Source: Flavobacteriaceae bacterium | Lineage (GTDB): Bacteria > Bacteroidota > Bacteroidia > Flavobacteriales > Flavobacteriaceae | NCBI GenBank assembly: GCA_002725015.1 | Contig: PBQM01000010.1 | Coordinates: forward strand, 1-43,356 | Length of the DNA stretch: 43,356 nucleotides | Direction: 5' to 3' | In this document: piece by piece, positions 41,774-43,356 of the stretch | Numbering within the stretch: position 1 is the first letter of the stretch | How the letters are laid out: every line of letters begins with the position of its first letter | Notes under the pieces: model-generated | Told to the model about the DNA's origin: nothing | Seen by the model: the letters and a program-made list of their open reading frames with translations, nothing else | Database searches by the model: none | Position numbers and translations under genes: made by a program

Positions 41774-42574
41774 TTAGGATGTAAATTTTCTTTGACGTTT
41801 GGCTTCAAAAAGCAGAATTCCAGCAGCGACAGAGACATTCATTGAATCCAATTGACCCAACATTGGGATTTTAATATTTTGAGAGGCTGCAGTCTGCCAG
41901 GACTTTGACAGACCTGTACTTTCGGTTCCAAGAACAACGGCAGAAGGCCCACAAAAATCGACGGTATCATATACAACAGATTTTTGTAAAACGGCACTGT
42001 ATATTGAGATTTTATGAACTTGTAAAAAGTGAATTGCTTCGTTGGTAGATGCCAGAGCCACAGGGACTGTAAAAAGGCCCCCAACACTCGAGCGAATAAC
42101 ATTGGGATTGTAAAGGTCAGTCCTGGGGTTTGCAATGATCACTGCATCCACTTTAGCCGCATCTGCGGTTCTTAACAACGCTCCAATATTACCGGGCTTT
42201 TCAGGAGATTCGGCCACCATTAGCAGTGGGTTGTGCTCCGGTAACTTTAAGTCAGTCAATAAATGAGATTTATTTTTGGCAATTGCAATAATTCCTTCTG
42301 TACTTCCACGATAGGCAATTTTTTTATAGATTTTCGAAGAAATTTTTAAAATTTCTGTGGATTGAGATGCATACTTATTAACGTGGTTATCTTCGCAAAG
42401 ATCTATATGAAGATAAAGAGATATAATCTTATACCCACCTTCAATCGCCAATTTCAATTCTCGCTGCCCCTCAATCACAAAGACCCCTTCGGAATCTCGA
42501 TACTTAGGCTTTTCCTTAAGTTTGAGAATGTACTTGACACAAGGGTTTTGTAAGCTTGTAATTTCTTTAAACAT
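41774..42574 (-). CDS. SpoU/TrmH-family RNA methyltransferase
   Basis: LKEKPKYRDSEGVFVIEGQREL; AESPEKPGNIGALLRTADA; NPRTDLYNPNVIRSSVGGLF; VLGTESTGLS; IPMLGQLDSMNVSVAAGILLFE. Confidence 0.95.
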   Translation of the reverse strand: MFKEITSLQNPCVKYILKLKEKPKYRDSEGVFVIEGQRELKLAIEGGYKIISLYLHIDLCEDNHVNKYASQSTEILKISSKIYKKIAYRGSTEGIIAIAKNKSHLLTDLKLPEHNPLLMVAESPEKPGNIGALLRTADAAKVDAVIIANPRTDLYNPNVIRSSVGGLFTVPVALASTNEAIHFLQVHKISIYSAVLQKSVVYDTVDFCGPSAVVLGTESTGLSKSWQTAASQNIKIPMLGQLDSMNVSVAAGILLFEAKRQRKFTS

Positions 42575-42578
42575 ATTA

Positions 42579-42586
42579 CAAAAGTA
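42579..42586 (-). promoter_or_regulatory. -7 box for the TrmH-family gene, leaderless geometry
   Basis: Minus strand TACTTTTG followed by TAAT then ATG at 42574; no clear TTG -33. Confidence 0.4.
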
Positions 42587-42609
42587 AGTTTAATTCATTT
42601 ATAAAATAT

Positions 42610-43356
42610 TTAGGAGTTAAGATAATTGACAATCAATCCTACGACTTGGTTGTAGCTTTGAATCCCTTGTGTTTGCTTATTGGCTTTTAAAAAGTAACTG
42701 TAAAGATTTTTAAAAACCGGTTCCAAAGGGTTTTTAAATTGACTCCATTTTTTTTCACGGTTTTTAAAGTCTTTAAGAATTCCTGAGTTTATATAGGTTT
42801 TTAGTTTTTCAAATGCTTTTTTATCGCGTTTATACAAATCGTTGAGACAATACCGCAGCGCAAAGCTGTGAGCGGCGTATTGAAAATAGAGGTCATTGTG
42901 ATTTTCGGTCGCTAAAAAGGCAATAAAATTGGCTTCTTTTTCAGCAGCATACCCCAACTGGTGGGCCTGTTCATGCATCCATGTCAGCGGCATCGAATTT
43001 TTAGGAGTGTGCCAATTTACTTGGGCTTCATTTGTGAAGGGGTTGATATAGCCACTAAATCCCATATAGGCTAGTGGTGTGCTAAAAAGAGATAGTTTTT
43101 GACTGTGGGGCTGATAGTTTAAAAAAGGCATAGATATGGACAATTTATCATAGCCCTCAATAGCTTTTAGTCGCATTTCTTTGGTGTCATAGGGGACTTT
43201 GATTTGTTTAGATTGTTCTTTGCCTATTTGTAAGTGAATGCGGTTGCTGCGAATTATCAACTTTTCGGTTGTTTTAATAAGCATTTCGTTAGAGTACTCA
43301 GCAGTCAAATTCAGTTGCTTATTTAACGGCATTCTGTAATAATTTAACCCCCACAG
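42610..43356 (-). CDS. DUF3810 family zinc-metallopeptidase-like membrane protein, 5' end truncated by window edge
   Basis: Frame stays open upstream of the ORF-track start: LWGLNYYRMPLNKQL; HExxH-like WMHEQAHQLGYAAEKEANFIAFLA. Confidence 0.85.
   Translation of the reverse strand: MWGLNYYRMPLNKQLNLTAEYSNEMLIKTTEKLIIRSNRIHLQIGKEQSKQIKVPYDTKEMRLKAIEGYDKLSISMPFLNYQPHSQKLSLFSTPLAYMGFSGYINPFTNEAQVNWHTPKNSMPLTWMHEQAHQLGYAAEKEANFIAFLATENHNDLYFQYAAHSFALRYCLNDLYKRDKKAFEKLKTYINSGILKDFKNREKKWSQFKNPLEPVFKNLYSYFLKANKQTQGIQSYNQVVGLIVNYLNS

Overview
AT-rich chromosomal window from a Bacteroidota bacterium, most likely a marine Flavobacteriaceae (inferred from TAnnTTTG-type promoters, DUF5606, DUF4105, PorV/PorQ-like, OstA-like and DUF3810 families). 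It is densely packed with mostly housekeeping and envelope-biogenesis genes. I see no mobile element, CRISPR array, rRNA or tRNA. About 39 protein genes can be supported, including two truncated by the window edges that the ORF track misses or shortens: a GT2 glycosyltransferase at the left edge starting with GTG, and DUF3810 at the right edge. Themes are LPS core and Kdo metabolism (GT2, Kdo/LPS kinase, CDP-glycerol-transferase-like, GT9, kdsD, lptB, OstA-like), protein export (secA, tatC, yidC), nucleotide metabolism (purA, pyrG, mazG), RNA modification (mnmA, SpoU/TrmH family, ruvX/yqgF) and stringent response (Rel). I did not find a clearly new multi-gene system. The items most worth checking are a shared leaderless-type promoter geometry on the three RNA-maturation genes, a DUF4105/Lnb-like protein translationally coupled to a PorV/PorQ-like protein, a tandem pair of diverged DUF368 proteins, a signal-less stand-alone M23 protein, a SecA tail that looks like a zinc-finger remnant without cysteines, and a Fur-family regulator lacking the usual structural-zinc CxxC motifs.
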